This document shows positions 9,147-18,251 of a stretch of 64,000 bases of DNA, in pieces. The notes under the pieces were generated by a model. It saw only the letters and a program-made list of their open reading frames with translations, made no database searches and was not told the DNA's origin. This DNA comes from Phycisphaerae bacterium. Its GTDB lineage: Bacteria > Planctomycetota > Phycisphaerae > UBA1845. The stretch's first letter is position 1. Every line of letters begins with the position of its first letter. The stretch spans positions 1 through 64,000 of the forward strand of contig JAJDEB010000024.1 of NCBI GenBank assembly GCA_029260015.1, read 5' to 3'. The translations under genes were made by a program, and so were the position numbers.

Positions 9147-9441
9147 GGGTAAAAAGGCCGATCAGAATCTCGCTCGAGCGGAGAAGGCTCGCAATCTCGC
9201 GCGTCTAGCGCGGATCGAAGGGCAGATCCGTGGCATCGCCCGAATGATTGAGAAGGATACTTACTGTGTTGATGTACTCACGCAAATTGCCGCCACACAA
9301 CAAGCATTGCGCGGCGTCGGGAAGCAACTCTTGCGACACCATTTGGGGCATTGTGTGGCAGACGCAGCGCGGCGCGGTAAGAATCAGCTTCAAATCGCCG
9401 CTGATGAACTTATTGAGTTGCTTTACAAGAACGCCAGATAA
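9145..9441 (+). CDS. csoR: CsoR/RcnR-family metal-sensing repressor
   Basis: Small all-helical DNA-binding repressor of 98 residues, the usual family size. The segment RLARIEGQIRGIARMIEKDTYC is diagnostic. The Cu(I)-type ligand set of CsoR is visible: Cys in DTYC (about residue 41), then His and Cys four residues apart in HHLGHC. RcnR-type nickel/cobalt sensors carry an additional N-terminal His that is not seen here. An operator-like repeat overlaps the start codon. The next gene begins 12 bases after the stop, so the two are co-transcribed. It probably controls that operon and perhaps the divergent YHS/exporter genes. Confidence 0.92.
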   Translation: MGKKADQNLARAEKARNLARLARIEGQIRGIARMIEKDTYCVDVLTQIAATQQALRGVGKQLLRHHLGHCVADAARRGKNQLQIAADELIELLYKNAR

Positions 9442-9452
9442 CGAGACCGGAT

Positions 9453-10205
9453 ATGGAATCCAACAATACTTTTTCGCTTAGTGGAATGCATTGCGAGGGG
9501 TGCACCACAAAGGTCAAAGAGGCCTTGGAAACCGTAAGAGGAGTGCATGATGTCTCGGTGTCCCTCGAACATCATCAGGTGACGATTAAGGGAGATTCAA
9601 CAGTCCCACATGATGTGCTCGCGGATGCCGTGGGACTCGCCGGGGACTATCAACTCGGGCCCTCCGTACAGCGCGAAGTAGATGCCGCAAAAGCAGCGAA
9701 CGAGAACCAAAACGGAAATCAGCCCAATGAAAGTCTGTACCCGTTATTCCTGATTGTGGCATTCATCTTCGGAACGACGGTTCTAATTGCAATTAGCCGG
9801 CACTCCTTTGCCGTTGAACCCATGATGCGACACTTCATGGCCGGATTCTTCTTGGTCTTCTCGTTCTTCAAGCTTCTCGATTTACCAGGCTTCGTTTCGG
9901 CGTATCGCGGCTACGACTTGTTGGCACGAAAATTGCCTTGGTGGGGATGGATTTACCCATTTGTTGAATTGTTCCTCGGCATCGCGTACATCCTCGCGCT
10001 GACCCCGACAATTGTGAATGCGTTCACGCTTGTCCTCATGCTCATCGGATCAATCGGCGTATTAAAGTCATTGATCAACAGGCAAGCGATTCGCTGCGCC
10101 TGCCTCGGCACAGCTCTGAAACTTCCGATGACCAAGGTCACGCTTGTGGAGGATCTCGCCATGGCTGCAATGGCCGCTATTATGATCGTGCTTGGCCTGA
10201 AATAA
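9453..10205 (+). CDS. HMA-domain fused to a MauE/DoxX-like membrane protein
   Basis: 250 residues in two parts. Residues 1-70 are a ferredoxin-like heavy-metal-associated domain with the metal site GMHCEGC. After a polar linker come four hydrophobic segments (about 95-115, 125-145, 165-190, 225-245) typical of MauE/DoxX-like quinone- or redox-associated membrane proteins. A second cysteine pair, RCACLG, lies before the last helix. The fusion suggests that the soluble domain passes Cu(I) to, or receives it from, the membrane part, where the CAC pair could take part in thiol or metal exchange; that is inference. It is co-transcribed with the regulator just upstream, so it should be induced by the metal. 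Confidence 0.85.
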   Translation: MESNNTFSLSGMHCEGCTTKVKEALETVRGVHDVSVSLEHHQVTIKGDSTVPHDVLADAVGLAGDYQLGPSVQREVDAAKAANENQNGNQPNESLYPLFLIVAFIFGTTVLIAISRHSFAVEPMMRHFMAGFFLVFSFFKLLDLPGFVSAYRGYDLLARKLPWWGWIYPFVELFLGIAYILALTPTIVNAFTLVLMLIGSIGVLKSLINRQAIRCACLGTALKLPMTKVTLVEDLAMAAMAAIMIVLGLK

Positions 10206-10378
10206 TCGCTCTCGTAGATCAAGCCAACGATGTACGAGATTCTTTTTTTTTGCAATGCATGGCATGTATCCGATCTTGACGGCCGCCAAGCTCTGTTCGG
10301 TCCCTCAAGAATGCGGTATCTTTCGATTAGCGCGGACTTTGCGCGCACAGTACACACGACGCCAGTGGAGTCGAGGAG

Positions 10379-10939
10379 ATGACCGAAGCCGAGATTCTGG
10401 AGGGATGTCGTCGCGGCGACCAGCACGCGAGACACGAGTTGTATATGCAGACATCGGCCCGCATCCATCGGGTCTTATTGCGCATAACGCGCGATCACGA
10501 AGCAGCACTCGACCTCGCTCAATCGGCCTATTTGAAAGCCTTCGCTCGGATCAATCAATTCAATGGGAGGGCAGCCGTTGCCACATGGCTTCATCGAATT
10601 GCAGTCACAGAGGCGCTGCAATACCTTCGCAAGCGCAACCGTGACACCGGAGCGCCCTTCACAAGGAGCGAGGCAATCGCCACAACACCTGATCATCAGG
10701 CCGCAGACGTCCGAATGGACATTGAAGACGCCCTGGCCCTGCTTGATCCCCTTGATCGCACCATGCTTCTGCTTCGCTACGATGTGGGGCAAGATTACCG
10801 GGCGATTGCAGAGATACTGGACTGCGCCGAGGGGACGGTATCGTCTCGCCTCAACCGTGCACGCGGGCGGCTTCGAGGTGTACTGAAAAATAGCTATTCA
10901 CTGGAAGAAGATGCGCCCTCCACGCATCAAAATAAGTAG
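10379..10939 (+). CDS. ECF-family RNA polymerase sigma factor
   Basis: 186 residues with both sigma regions. Region 2 includes LYMQTSARIHRVLLRITRDHEAALDLAQSAYLKAF, and region 4 includes LDRTMLLLRYDVGQDYRAIAEILDCAEGTVSSRLNRARGRL with the helix-turn-helix. The start ATG follows GGAG. A zinc-finger anti-sigma factor begins 33 bases downstream, the usual partner arrangement. Because the pair sits directly after the metal-resistance genes, it may respond to periplasmic metal stress. The sequence does not prove that. Confidence 0.9.
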   Translation: MTEAEILEGCRRGDQHARHELYMQTSARIHRVLLRITRDHEAALDLAQSAYLKAFARINQFNGRAAVATWLHRIAVTEALQYLRKRNRDTGAPFTRSEAIATTPDHQAADVRMDIEDALALLDPLDRTMLLLRYDVGQDYRAIAEILDCAEGTVSSRLNRARGRLRGVLKNSYSLEEDAPSTHQNK

Positions 10940-10972
10940 AGTCAAACGAGAGTTTCTTAGGTAGATCTTGTC

Positions 10973-11827
10973 ATGTCGTGTGTCGAATCCGAACTACTGG
11001 GCCGGTTTTTCGATGAGGAAGTCTCCGAAACGGAGCGTACCGAAATCGAAAGCCACCTCAGGCAATGCTCGCACTGCGTGTCTAAGCTCGCAGAACTTTC
11101 ATTGATGCGTGATAATATTGCCTCAGTCCAAACTCCCGATCCACCATCAGGACTTTGGAATTCCATCAAGGCTTCGCTCGATTCCGAAACGCCGACACAA
11201 CGGATGGTGCAAAGCCAAAATCTTCCAGGATCGGGAAGATTCAGAAGATTCCGTGCAGTCGCAGGCATCGCTGCTGCCGTAGGTATCATTTGCACTGCTG
11301 CATTCTGGATCGGTCGAGGCGATTCCGCGCAAGCGGCCGCCGTCGACTTCACCGTGTTACTCGATTCAATTTCAGAGGGTGCAGTCGAAGCTTTTGATCG
11401 CTTCATCACACACCACAGCGGTCAGGCTATTGACCCAACCGACGCCCATCGCAGCGCACCTGATCTGGATTTTGAGGTGCCTGCCGACTTACCGGGAGGT
11501 TGGCGGCGTGCAAAGACATACCGCCTTGAGTTCGGTGGATCGCGGGGAATCGCAGCCTCCTACACGCGCAACGACGGGGAGTTTTTGGCCACGATCTTTC
11601 ACCCACCCGTAAAGAAAGAAAATTTTGGCACGCACAAGGACTATCCGTGTGTCGTCGGAAAGCACCGGGGACACTCTGTCAAGATTGGCGAGTGGCGAAT
11701 GATGCACTTGACCGACCCGACAACGTGCCATTGTGTTCTAAGTCGTGTCACTGACGATGCCCAACTGGCCGAATTAATGAGCGCCATCGCGCCACGATCC
11801 AAGCCTTCAGAAGGCCACGGCCACTAA
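10973..11827 (+). CDS. Zinc-finger anti-sigma factor, membrane-bound
   Basis: 284 residues. The N-terminal zinc-finger domain has the HxxxCxxC signature (HLRQCSHC, about residues 23-30) that holds ECF sigma factors inactive. One transmembrane helix follows at about 88-108 (VAGIAAAVGIICTAAFWIG). The remaining ~170 residues would be periplasmic. That domain carries possible metal ligands: TTCHC near residue 249 and a C-terminal GHGH. This fits a sensor that releases the preceding sigma factor when metal or another signal is present. The sensor function and metal specificity are inference from those residues and the neighbouring copper genes. Confidence 0.85.
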   Translation: MSCVESELLGRFFDEEVSETERTEIESHLRQCSHCVSKLAELSLMRDNIASVQTPDPPSGLWNSIKASLDSETPTQRMVQSQNLPGSGRFRRFRAVAGIAAAVGIICTAAFWIGRGDSAQAAAVDFTVLLDSISEGAVEAFDRFITHHSGQAIDPTDAHRSAPDLDFEVPADLPGGWRRAKTYRLEFGGSRGIAASYTRNDGEFLATIFHPPVKKENFGTHKDYPCVVGKHRGHSVKIGEWRMMHLTDPTTCHCVLSRVTDDAQLAELMSAIAPRSKPSEGHGH

Positions 11828-12825
11828 GCTATCAGAGAACAGTCGTCACTGAATCTCTGTTTCGCATTGGAACATGATTGGTGATGTGTCAGTTTTGACA
11901 GCAGGCCTTGATGATCAATCTCTCTCCTAAATCAGTGGGCGCATTAACCACAGTATTTGTATTCCAGGTTGTGAGTAAACGAGTAGATGCTCAGGACTCG
12001 CCGACGTTCATTCTTGAATAGGGAATCCCCGGCAGTGCGAACGGTCAATTCTCTGAGATGCACGGGATCGAAGTTGATTCCAATGTCAACATCTTCGCGG
12101 CAGTCACGTTCAACAACCGAATCTAAAAATTTGACAAAAATGGCGGATTCATAACGACATGAGGATCTACAGGTACCGCACATGGGCAATTTTTGCACCC
12201 GCATTGTATAGGTACTAACCCGACGGGAAATCTATTCGCTGCAAAAATTGGAATCGGTTTGGGATTCATATCATCTCAGTACGATTCGCATGGTGTCGAT
12301 GTTGCCAGAGCCGCTGTGAGCTTGCTTGTACAGGCAAGGGGCCCTGCGCGTCGAAATGCTCACCAATAACAATCCCTGCAATTCAGAACGCCAATATGAA
12401 CGAAATCAAATAGTCATGCAATATGCGAGTTAGCTTCGCGTATCCTGTGATACCGATCCACTGCATTATTCTACGCATCCCGGCGAGCAGAAACACTTTT
12501 CTGGTTGACTGCAGTCTGTCTGGCCCATCTGAATTTCTGGTACTGTAGAAATAGGCAACGTCGAAAGTGTTCGTGGTGCTCTCGATGAAGACACATCGTC
12601 CATTTACCGCCCCGCGATACACCGCCCATCACGACTGAGGTCTTTGCGTGGCACAATCAATCAATCAGCTTGAAACATTCATGTCGGCCATCATGCCTGA
12701 GTTTTCTGCATATTTGAACGATTTGCACCCTTGGCTCGCAGCCGATCTTGGATACACTGCGCATCTTGTTGATTGTAATTTCCGTCTCAATCGGCCCAAC
12801 GATTGTCATCCACAAGGGAAGCCAC
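11828..12825. other. About 1 kb without a convincing gene
   Basis: The stretch lies between the anti-sigma gene and the UbiB-like gene. Short frames exist, for example a minus-strand frame at 11944-12204 whose product begins with Cys-rich MCGTCRSSCRYES. None has a clear ribosome-binding site or recognisable family. It may hold a decayed gene and the promoter of the UbiB-like gene. Confidence 0.4.
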
Positions 12826-14472
12826 ATGATTAAGCTCCAGCCAAGATTTCTCAAACGTTATGCCGCTATTGCCAAACTTCTCATCAAGTATGGACGCGGA
12901 GACATGGTCAAGCAAAGCGCGGTGATTTACGACGCCAAGGACTTGCCCGACCAGGATTCAGGCAAGCCCGAGGAATTCGCGCATGATCTCGAAGCGCTCG
13001 GCCCAACTTTCATTAAACTTGGACAGTTGCTGTCAACTAGGCCCGATATACTTCCACCGCAATTCTTGGAGCCATTGCAGAATCTGCAGGACGATGTCGA
13101 TCCGATCCCGGTTGAGGATATCCGCGAAACCATCGAATCTGAACTTGGAGTCCGTATCTCCAATGCATTTGCCGAGTTCGAAGATAATCCCCTCGCCGCC
13201 GCCTCGCTGAGCCAAGTGCACCGAGCGAAACTGCGGTCTGGGAAGAAGGTTGTTATCAAAGTACTTCGGCCTAGCGTCCGGCAGCAGGTCGTCGACGATC
13301 TTGCAGCCATTAAAGAAATTGCCCTTGTGTTCGACCGCAACACTGAGTTCGGTATACGGTATGGCTTGCTTGGAATCGCTCAATCACTCGAGCAGACTAT
13401 GGTGCGTGAGCTTGACTTGCGAGTCGAGTATCAGTCGACCCTCCATATCCGCCAAACGCTTGCTGACTTCAAACGAATTCTTGTTCCTGAAGTCTTCGAT
13501 GACTTCTCAAGCGCGAGCGTGCTAACCATGGAGCACATCGCGGGATCAAAAATCACCGACATTTCGCCGACTGTGCTAAACGAATTGGACCGCAGCGGAC
13601 TGGCCAGTGAGCTGTTTGACGCGTATCTTCGTCAAGTGCTTGTCGAGGGTCATTTCCATGCTGATCCACATCCAGGAAATCTTATTCTCACGCACGATCA
13701 CACGATCGCACTTATCGATTGCGGGATGGTTGTACAGGTAGACCCGCAAGTCCGAGGTCAAATGATCAACCTGCTTCTGGCGGTCAGCGAAGGTCGAGGA
13801 GCAGACGCCGCCATCGCCGCGGAGAGACTTGGAACCAAACGGAACGAATTCGATGATATGACTTTTCGCAAGGAGATTTCACGCATCGTCGCTGAGCATC
13901 AGCAGAAGTCGGTGAAACGCCTAAGCGTTGGCCAAATCTTGATGAGCCTTCAGTCGGTCGCAGGTGACACGGGGCTTGAGGTTCCGCATGAACTTCGAAT
14001 GCTCGCAAAGACCCTCATGAATCTAGACAATGTCGTGGAAACTCTTGATCCAGAATTCGATCCGGCTGCAGCGCTACAAGAGAAAGCGAGCGACGTCATT
14101 CAGCGGCACGCGCGTGAGGATATTTCCCTTGGTCGCCTGTTCCGATCTGCCCTGGAGACCACCGATCTCATTCAGCAACTGCCCGGTAGGATCAACCGAA
14201 TTACTGAGTTAATCTGCGAGAACAAAATCGAGATAAAGGCGGACGCGGTCGACGAGGAACATCTGGTCAGTGGTCTCCAAAACATTGCGAATCGTGTGAC
14301 CATCGGTGTACTTCTTGCGTCCATGATCATCGGAGCGGCACTCATGATGCGGATTGAAACCGGGTGGCAGCTTTGGGGTTATCCGGGCATCGCGATGACA
14401 TTTTTCCTCATGTCGGCCATTGCGGGCGCCTTTCTCATCTTCCGCATCGTACTGACGGATCATCGTCGTTGA
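12826..14472 (+). CDS. AarF/UbiB/ABC1 family atypical kinase
   Basis: Membrane-anchored atypical kinase family linked to ubiquinone or prenyl-lipid homeostasis. Family hallmarks are present: the KxGQ extension (FIKLGQLLSTR, about residues 62-72), the Ala-rich loop that replaces the Gly-rich loop (AAASLSQVHRA), the lysine in VVIKVLRP, the ExD motif in RELDLRVE, the catalytic loop HADPHPGNL and the metal site IDCGM. Two C-terminal hydrophobic segments (about residues 500-545) anchor it. The frame is open from 12748, but ATG at 12826 has AAGGGAAG upstream and gives the normal N-terminus (548 residues). It stands alone, convergent with the IS630 host gene. Which quinone or lipid it serves cannot be read from the sequence. 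Confidence 0.92.
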   Translation: MIKLQPRFLKRYAAIAKLLIKYGRGDMVKQSAVIYDAKDLPDQDSGKPEEFAHDLEALGPTFIKLGQLLSTRPDILPPQFLEPLQNLQDDVDPIPVEDIRETIESELGVRISNAFAEFEDNPLAAASLSQVHRAKLRSGKKVVIKVLRPSVRQQVVDDLAAIKEIALVFDRNTEFGIRYGLLGIAQSLEQTMVRELDLRVEYQSTLHIRQTLADFKRILVPEVFDDFSSASVLTMEHIAGSKITDISPTVLNELDRSGLASELFDAYLRQVLVEGHFHADPHPGNLILTHDHTIALIDCGMVVQVDPQVRGQMINLLLAVSEGRGADAAIAAERLGTKRNEFDDMTFRKEISRIVAEHQQKSVKRLSVGQILMSLQSVAGDTGLEVPHELRMLAKTLMNLDNVVETLDPEFDPAAALQEKASDVIQRHAREDISLGRLFRSALETTDLIQQLPGRINRITELICENKIEIKADAVDEEHLVSGLQNIANRVTIGVLLASMIIGAALMMRIETGWQLWGYPGIAMTFFLMSAIAGAFLIFRIVLTDHRR

Positions 14473-14595
14473 GAGACGGCAAATTACTCCCGCAACCTAA
14501 ATGGAATCACGGTTCTTCAGTGACAGATTTTTCAATGCGACTTCGGCAATGCCACGATACTCGGTAAGTCCGCAGCTCGGAAACTCTTAAACGAT

Positions 14596-14631
14596 CCACG
14601 ACCTGATCGACCGCCAACCGCTTGGTCGTGG
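14596..14631. terminator. Perfect 8-bp inverted repeat, possible bidirectional terminator
   Basis: CCACGACC (14596-14603) and GGTCGTGG (14624-14631) form a perfect stem with a 20-base loop. It lies between convergent genes. No T-run follows on either side, so factor-independent termination is uncertain. Confidence 0.35.
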
Positions 14632-14676
14632 TTCACTTTGACTGAGGACGCCTTAGCCCGCTGGCACACCGCGTGA

Positions 14677-14745
14677 TATAATAAACGCATGTGCGAACAA
14701 CTGAACTTGAACGAACCCACGCAAGCCGATCAATCCTCAGATTAA
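14677..14745 (+). other. Consensus -10 box followed by an 18-codon open frame
   Basis: TATAAT at 14677-14682 is a perfect -10 box with a weak TTAGCC at -35 (14653-14658, 18-base spacer). The first possible transcript base is at the ATG at 14689, which opens an 18-residue Asn/Gln/Asp-rich frame. It could be a leaderless micro-gene, the start of an antisense RNA against the neighbouring 3' end, or chance. Confidence 0.25.
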
Positions 14746-14923
14746 CCCACCAAACAATCCCCACCCGATGGGCGCGGCGAGCGTCCGACCGATTCTAACG
14801 AGTTGGCTAGAGCATTCCCAATCCAATCGTAGCGCATGTTAGGCGCTTGTTCGGGTTGCGCGATTTGCGTTGCGCTTGTAGGTTTCTTTTTGGTTCAATG
14901 AATGGACCAGAAAGGAGCCATGG

Positions 14924-15858
14924 ATGGGTGTTGCTTATGCTCAGGATTTGCGCGATCGGGTGCTTGCGGCTTACGATCGCGGGATGAAGACCAAAGAGAC
15001 TGCGGATCTTTTTCAGGTGAGTTCGTCGTGGGCGCGTCGGGTGAAACAGCGTCGACGTGAGGCGGGCGAGACGGCGCCTCGACCGCGCGGTGGTGCAACC
15101 GTAATCAAGATTGATCTCGTCGACTTGTCGAGATTGGTCAAGCAGCGTCCCGACGCAACGATCAAGGAATTGCATGCGCTTCTGGGCGCGGATTGTATGG
15201 AGTCGGCTGTTGGGTTGGCGCTCAAACGCTTGGGATTGTCTTTTAAAAAAAGACGATCCACGCTGCAGAGCAAGACCGGCCGGACGTAGCCCGCCGCCGC
15301 GCTACTTGGAAGCGCATTCAACCACGCATCGACGCCAAACGCTTGATCTTCATCGATGAAACGTGGGCCAAGACGAACATGACGTGTCTGCGTGGCCGGG
15401 CACCACGCGGTGAACGTTTGGTCGACAAGACACCGCATGGTCATTGGAAGACCACGACGTTAATCGCCGCGTTGGGCATCAGCGGAATGCGCTGCTCGAC
15501 CGTGGTGGATGGAGCCGTCAACGGTGACGTGTTCGAGGCGTTTGTCGAGCAGGTACTCGTCTGTGAACTTCGGGCTGGCGATGTCGTCATCATGGACAAC
15601 CTCTCGAGCCACAAGCGTCAGCGCGTTCGAGAACTCATCGAAGCAGCCGGCGCTCGTTTGGTGTTCCTACCGCCATACAGCCCCGATCTAAACCCAATCG
15701 AAATGATCTTCGCCAAAGTCAAGCAGTTGCTCAGGTCCCTGGCCTGCCGAACACGAGATGCGCTCTGGAAAACAATGCAATTCGTACTCGACCAAGTCAC
15801 ACCAACCGACGCGCAAAACTGCTACAAACACTGCGGATACGCGCTACGAATGGATTAG
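14924..15858 (+). CDS. IS630 transposase made by -1 frameshifting
   Basis: The first frame (14924-15289) encodes the helix-turn-helix domain, beginning GVAYAQDLRDRVLAAYDRG. The second (open before 15343, ending 15858) encodes the DDE catalytic domain: FIDETWAKTNM, IMDNLSSHK and LNPIEMIFAKVK supply the Asp, Asp and Glu. The frames meet at seven A residues (15245-15251), where a -1 slip gives a continuous product of about 311 residues whose junction reads FKKKTIHAAEQDRP, as expected for the family. Frameshifting or transcript slippage at an A-run is common in IS630. The start has AAAGGAG upstream. All catalytic residues are present, so the element may still move. Confidence 0.9.
15245..15251 (+). 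other. A7 slippery run in the IS630 transposase gene
   Basis: Frame-0 codons across the run are AAA AAA AGA. A -1 slip with AAA in the P site re-pairs perfectly and continues as AAG ACG ATC into the catalytic frame. Slippage is required for a complete transposase. Confidence 0.8.
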
Positions 15859-15865
15859 GACCGCC

Positions 15866-18058
15866 TTAGCGTTCCTGCACGCGCAAGATCATGGATGCCA
15901 CATCGCCCAGGTCGACGTCGCCGTCGCCGTGAAGGTCGGCCGCCTCGAATTCCGATTGCGAACAGGTTGTGGGCAGCAAGAAAACCCTTGGGCCAGCGAG
16001 ACATCTTGTCATCGAATTGAGATCGTCCGCGTCGACGTCACCATCTTCATCAAGATCACCAGGCAGCCCCAGGTCCGCGACAATGGCGATGCCACCTTCC
16101 GTTCCGAACCAGGGTTGGCCCGTGGTGGGATGTGTCTCCGACGATTCGAACACGCGGTTGTTGACCAATCCATCATCAATGCCAAATGGAATCCAATCGA
16201 TGCCGTCAAAGACAGCGATCCCAACATTGAACATCGAAATCCACGGACCGTCGGGCGTGGTGGTGACGGTGCGAACGTCTCGGTTGGTGAGCCACGAACG
16301 AAACGATCCGTTCTGAAAATGTGACACTCCGCGACGTGTTCCCACCCATATGGAGCCGTCGGCTGCGATGTCGATATCGCGAACGTTGTTGTCAGCCAGC
16401 CCATCATTTGTGGTGAACGGTGTCCACGTTTTGCCATCGAAACTTGTAAGCCCGCACCCGGAACCAATCCATACAGTACCCGTGTTGTCGATTTCAATAT
16501 CGTTGACGGATTGACCGGGCACGCCGTTCGTACTCGCGCACGAGAATGGACCGCCGCTCGGAAGAAACGTTTCCCAGCCCTCGCCATCGAACACGCTCAA
16601 GCCAGCACTGAACCGATTTCCAAACCAAACCGCGCCCGTCGTCGGGTCAACTTCGATGTCCGAGGTAGCTGTCGAAATGAGGCCAGAGTTGGCAGTTGTA
16701 AAAGTTGTCCATAGGCCGTTATTCATCCGATGAACCCCCGCACCTCCGATTGAACTGCCAATCCAAATCGCATTGTCAAGATCGACCGCGATCGCCGAGT
16801 TCGAGAAGCTGGAAAGTGGGCTGTTGTCGGGCGTCAATAAAGTCCATGTCGCGCCGTCGAGTTTCTGAACACCGTTGTCGTGCGCGACCCATGCTTGAAC
16901 TGAATCCTCTGTGGATCGAAAAGTGAGGTCCCTAATTTGATTCTTGGCCAGCCCCAAGGGTGGGTGCTGGGTGTATACGCCGGCATTCAACTCGAATATT
17001 CCTGCCTCAGTCGCGAACCATGTGATTCCATTCGAGTCTACCTCCACACCAAGTGCGTTGCTCGGCGCACCGTTGGTACTAATCGTCGTGATGACGCCGT
17101 TGTCAAACTGCTGAATGCCATTGCGTGACACGATCCAGGTGAACCCTGAGGGATCGGCGGCGACGTCTTCAGTTCTAAAAACGATGTCGCTGTTGAACTG
17201 TGTGTAGGTAGCCCAATCCAGCCCATCGAATACGGTCGCGCCCACGAGCACGCAGCCACCATCATCGACGTTGTCAAACCAGAGGTCACCGGTAACGTTA
17301 TTTTGTTCCAGAACGCGGACGAACCCGGAGATAATACCGAGTTCGGCGGGAGGGTTGATCGGTCCGCACAGACTCGGTGGTGTTCCCGTGTTGGCAGAGT
17401 TGAAATTTGTCCAGACCGCACCGTCGAAACGGTCGACCCCACCGGCAAAATGTCCGAACCACTTGGCTCCATCACTGTCGATCTCAATCGAATGGACTTG
17501 GATGTCCTGCATCGGACTGTTGAATGGTGCATACTGCGTCCAGTTCGTGCCATCAAAGTGGAATGCACCATCAAAGAATGTACCCAACCACGCACCACCG
17601 GCGGGTTCAGCCGCGACGGCCAGAACCTCATTGTCAATCAGGGGGCTGTTGTCTGATGTGATCGGGATCCAAGGTGTACTCGGGTTGCTACCGGAAGGTC
17701 GATAGGCGGCGCCGCGAGGGGTGGCTACCCAGACGTCCCCATTCGCGCCAACCGAAATGTTCGTGATAACGTTGCTCGGTAGGCAGTGGACGCTCTGCGT
17801 GTAATTGAAAACGTTTCCCGTCAGCGTATCAAGCTCGACGACTCCACCCGCCGCCGATCCAAACCAGATTGACGTACCGTGGGCTTCGACGCCAGTGAGT
17901 ACGTTGCTATTGACATGATTGGACCACGTCAGCCCGCTTGGTGCAGCGGCGAGACCGACGATCGGATACACCAGAATCGACTGCGCAATCGTCGCAATGA
18001 AGACCGCACGCAAACAAGCATTGTTTGAGTATCTTAATCTGTTGGTACGAATCATCAT
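15866..18058 (-). CDS. Secreted beta-propeller protein with C-terminal dockerin-like pair
   Basis: About 730 residues. A signal peptide (to about residue 38, ending VGLAAAPS) leads into many repeats of the two-component-regulator propeller type, for example DGSIWVGTRRGVSHFQNG and NAIWIGSSIGGAGVHRMNNG. No kinase or response domain follows. The C-terminus holds two Asp-rich calcium-binding-like loops (DLDEDGDVDADD and DLHGDGDVDLGD), as in planctomycete dockerin-type tails. The frame is open from 18115, but ATG at 18058 (or 18055) follows AAAGGA. The IS630 element is inserted in its stop codon; the reading end is preserved as TAA in place of the inferred original TAG. It is transcribed away from the ECF-kinase module at 19.2 kb and follows the PEP-CTERM gene. 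Likely a cell-surface or matrix protein; its ligand is unknown. Confidence 0.82.
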   Translation of the reverse strand: MMIRTNRLRYSNNACLRAVFIATIAQSILVYPIVGLAAAPSGLTWSNHVNSNVLTGVEAHGTSIWFGSAAGGVVELDTLTGNVFNYTQSVHCLPSNVITNISVGANGDVWVATPRGAAYRPSGSNPSTPWIPITSDNSPLIDNEVLAVAAEPAGGAWLGTFFDGAFHFDGTNWTQYAPFNSPMQDIQVHSIEIDSDGAKWFGHFAGGVDRFDGAVWTNFNSANTGTPPSLCGPINPPAELGIISGFVRVLEQNNVTGDLWFDNVDDGGCVLVGATVFDGLDWATYTQFNSDIVFRTEDVAADPSGFTWIVSRNGIQQFDNGVITTISTNGAPSNALGVEVDSNGITWFATEAGIFELNAGVYTQHPPLGLAKNQIRDLTFRSTEDSVQAWVAHDNGVQKLDGATWTLLTPDNSPLSSFSNSAIAVDLDNAIWIGSSIGGAGVHRMNNGLWTTFTTANSGLISTATSDIEVDPTTGAVWFGNRFSAGLSVFDGEGWETFLPSGGPFSCASTNGVPGQSVNDIEIDNTGTVWIGSGCGLTSFDGKTWTPFTTNDGLADNNVRDIDIAADGSIWVGTRRGVSHFQNGSFRSWLTNRDVRTVTTTPDGPWISMFNVGIAVFDGIDWIPFGIDDGLVNNRVFESSETHPTTGQPWFGTEGGIAIVADLGLPGDLDEDGDVDADDLNSMTRCLAGPRVFLLPTTCSQSEFEAADLHGDGDVDLGDVASMILRVQER

Positions 18059-18251
18059 GCGTTCCTTTTGGGATGCTGCTTTTATTAAGAACACATGGGG
18101 CCCTGTGTGGTTCACCGTTGGCGGTGGGACCCCATGTGAAGAGGATGGCGTAGTTGCTAGTTCATGCGGTGGTGTTTTTCATGCATGGTTTTCCAATTCC
18201 GCGACGGTGATTGATCTCTTGCGAGGCGAAGTCCGATGTTCTTCGGAACTC

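Larger units (their letters stand above)
14473..14809. other. Convergent intergenic region before the IS630 element
   Basis: About 340 bases between the UbiB-like gene and the insertion element. It holds a possible hairpin (14596-14631) and a tiny open frame with a good -10 box (14677-14745), both listed separately. It is also the original 3' flank of the propeller gene now beyond the element. Confidence 0.6.
14810..15866 (+). mobile_element. IS630-family insertion sequence, apparently complete
   Basis: 1057 bp bounded by 26-bp imperfect terminal inverted repeats (14810-14835 and 15841-15866, 20 of 26 matching; inner part AATCCA(A/T)TCGTAGCGC). It is flanked by the TA dinucleotides at 14808-14809 and 15867-15868 that this family duplicates on insertion. 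It carries one transposase gene split over two frames. Joining the flanks without the element and one TA restores cgc-TAG as the end of the minus-strand gene, so the target was that gene's stop codon. Confidence 0.92.

Noticed and set aside
11944..12204. 86-codon minus-strand frame with a Cys-rich N-terminus
   Set aside because: No recognisable family, no clear ribosome-binding site and no operon context; noted only as part of the 1-kb gap.
12648..12833. 61-codon plus-strand frame overlapping the UbiB-like start
   Set aside because: Composition is unremarkable and it overlaps the better supported start region of the UbiB-like gene.
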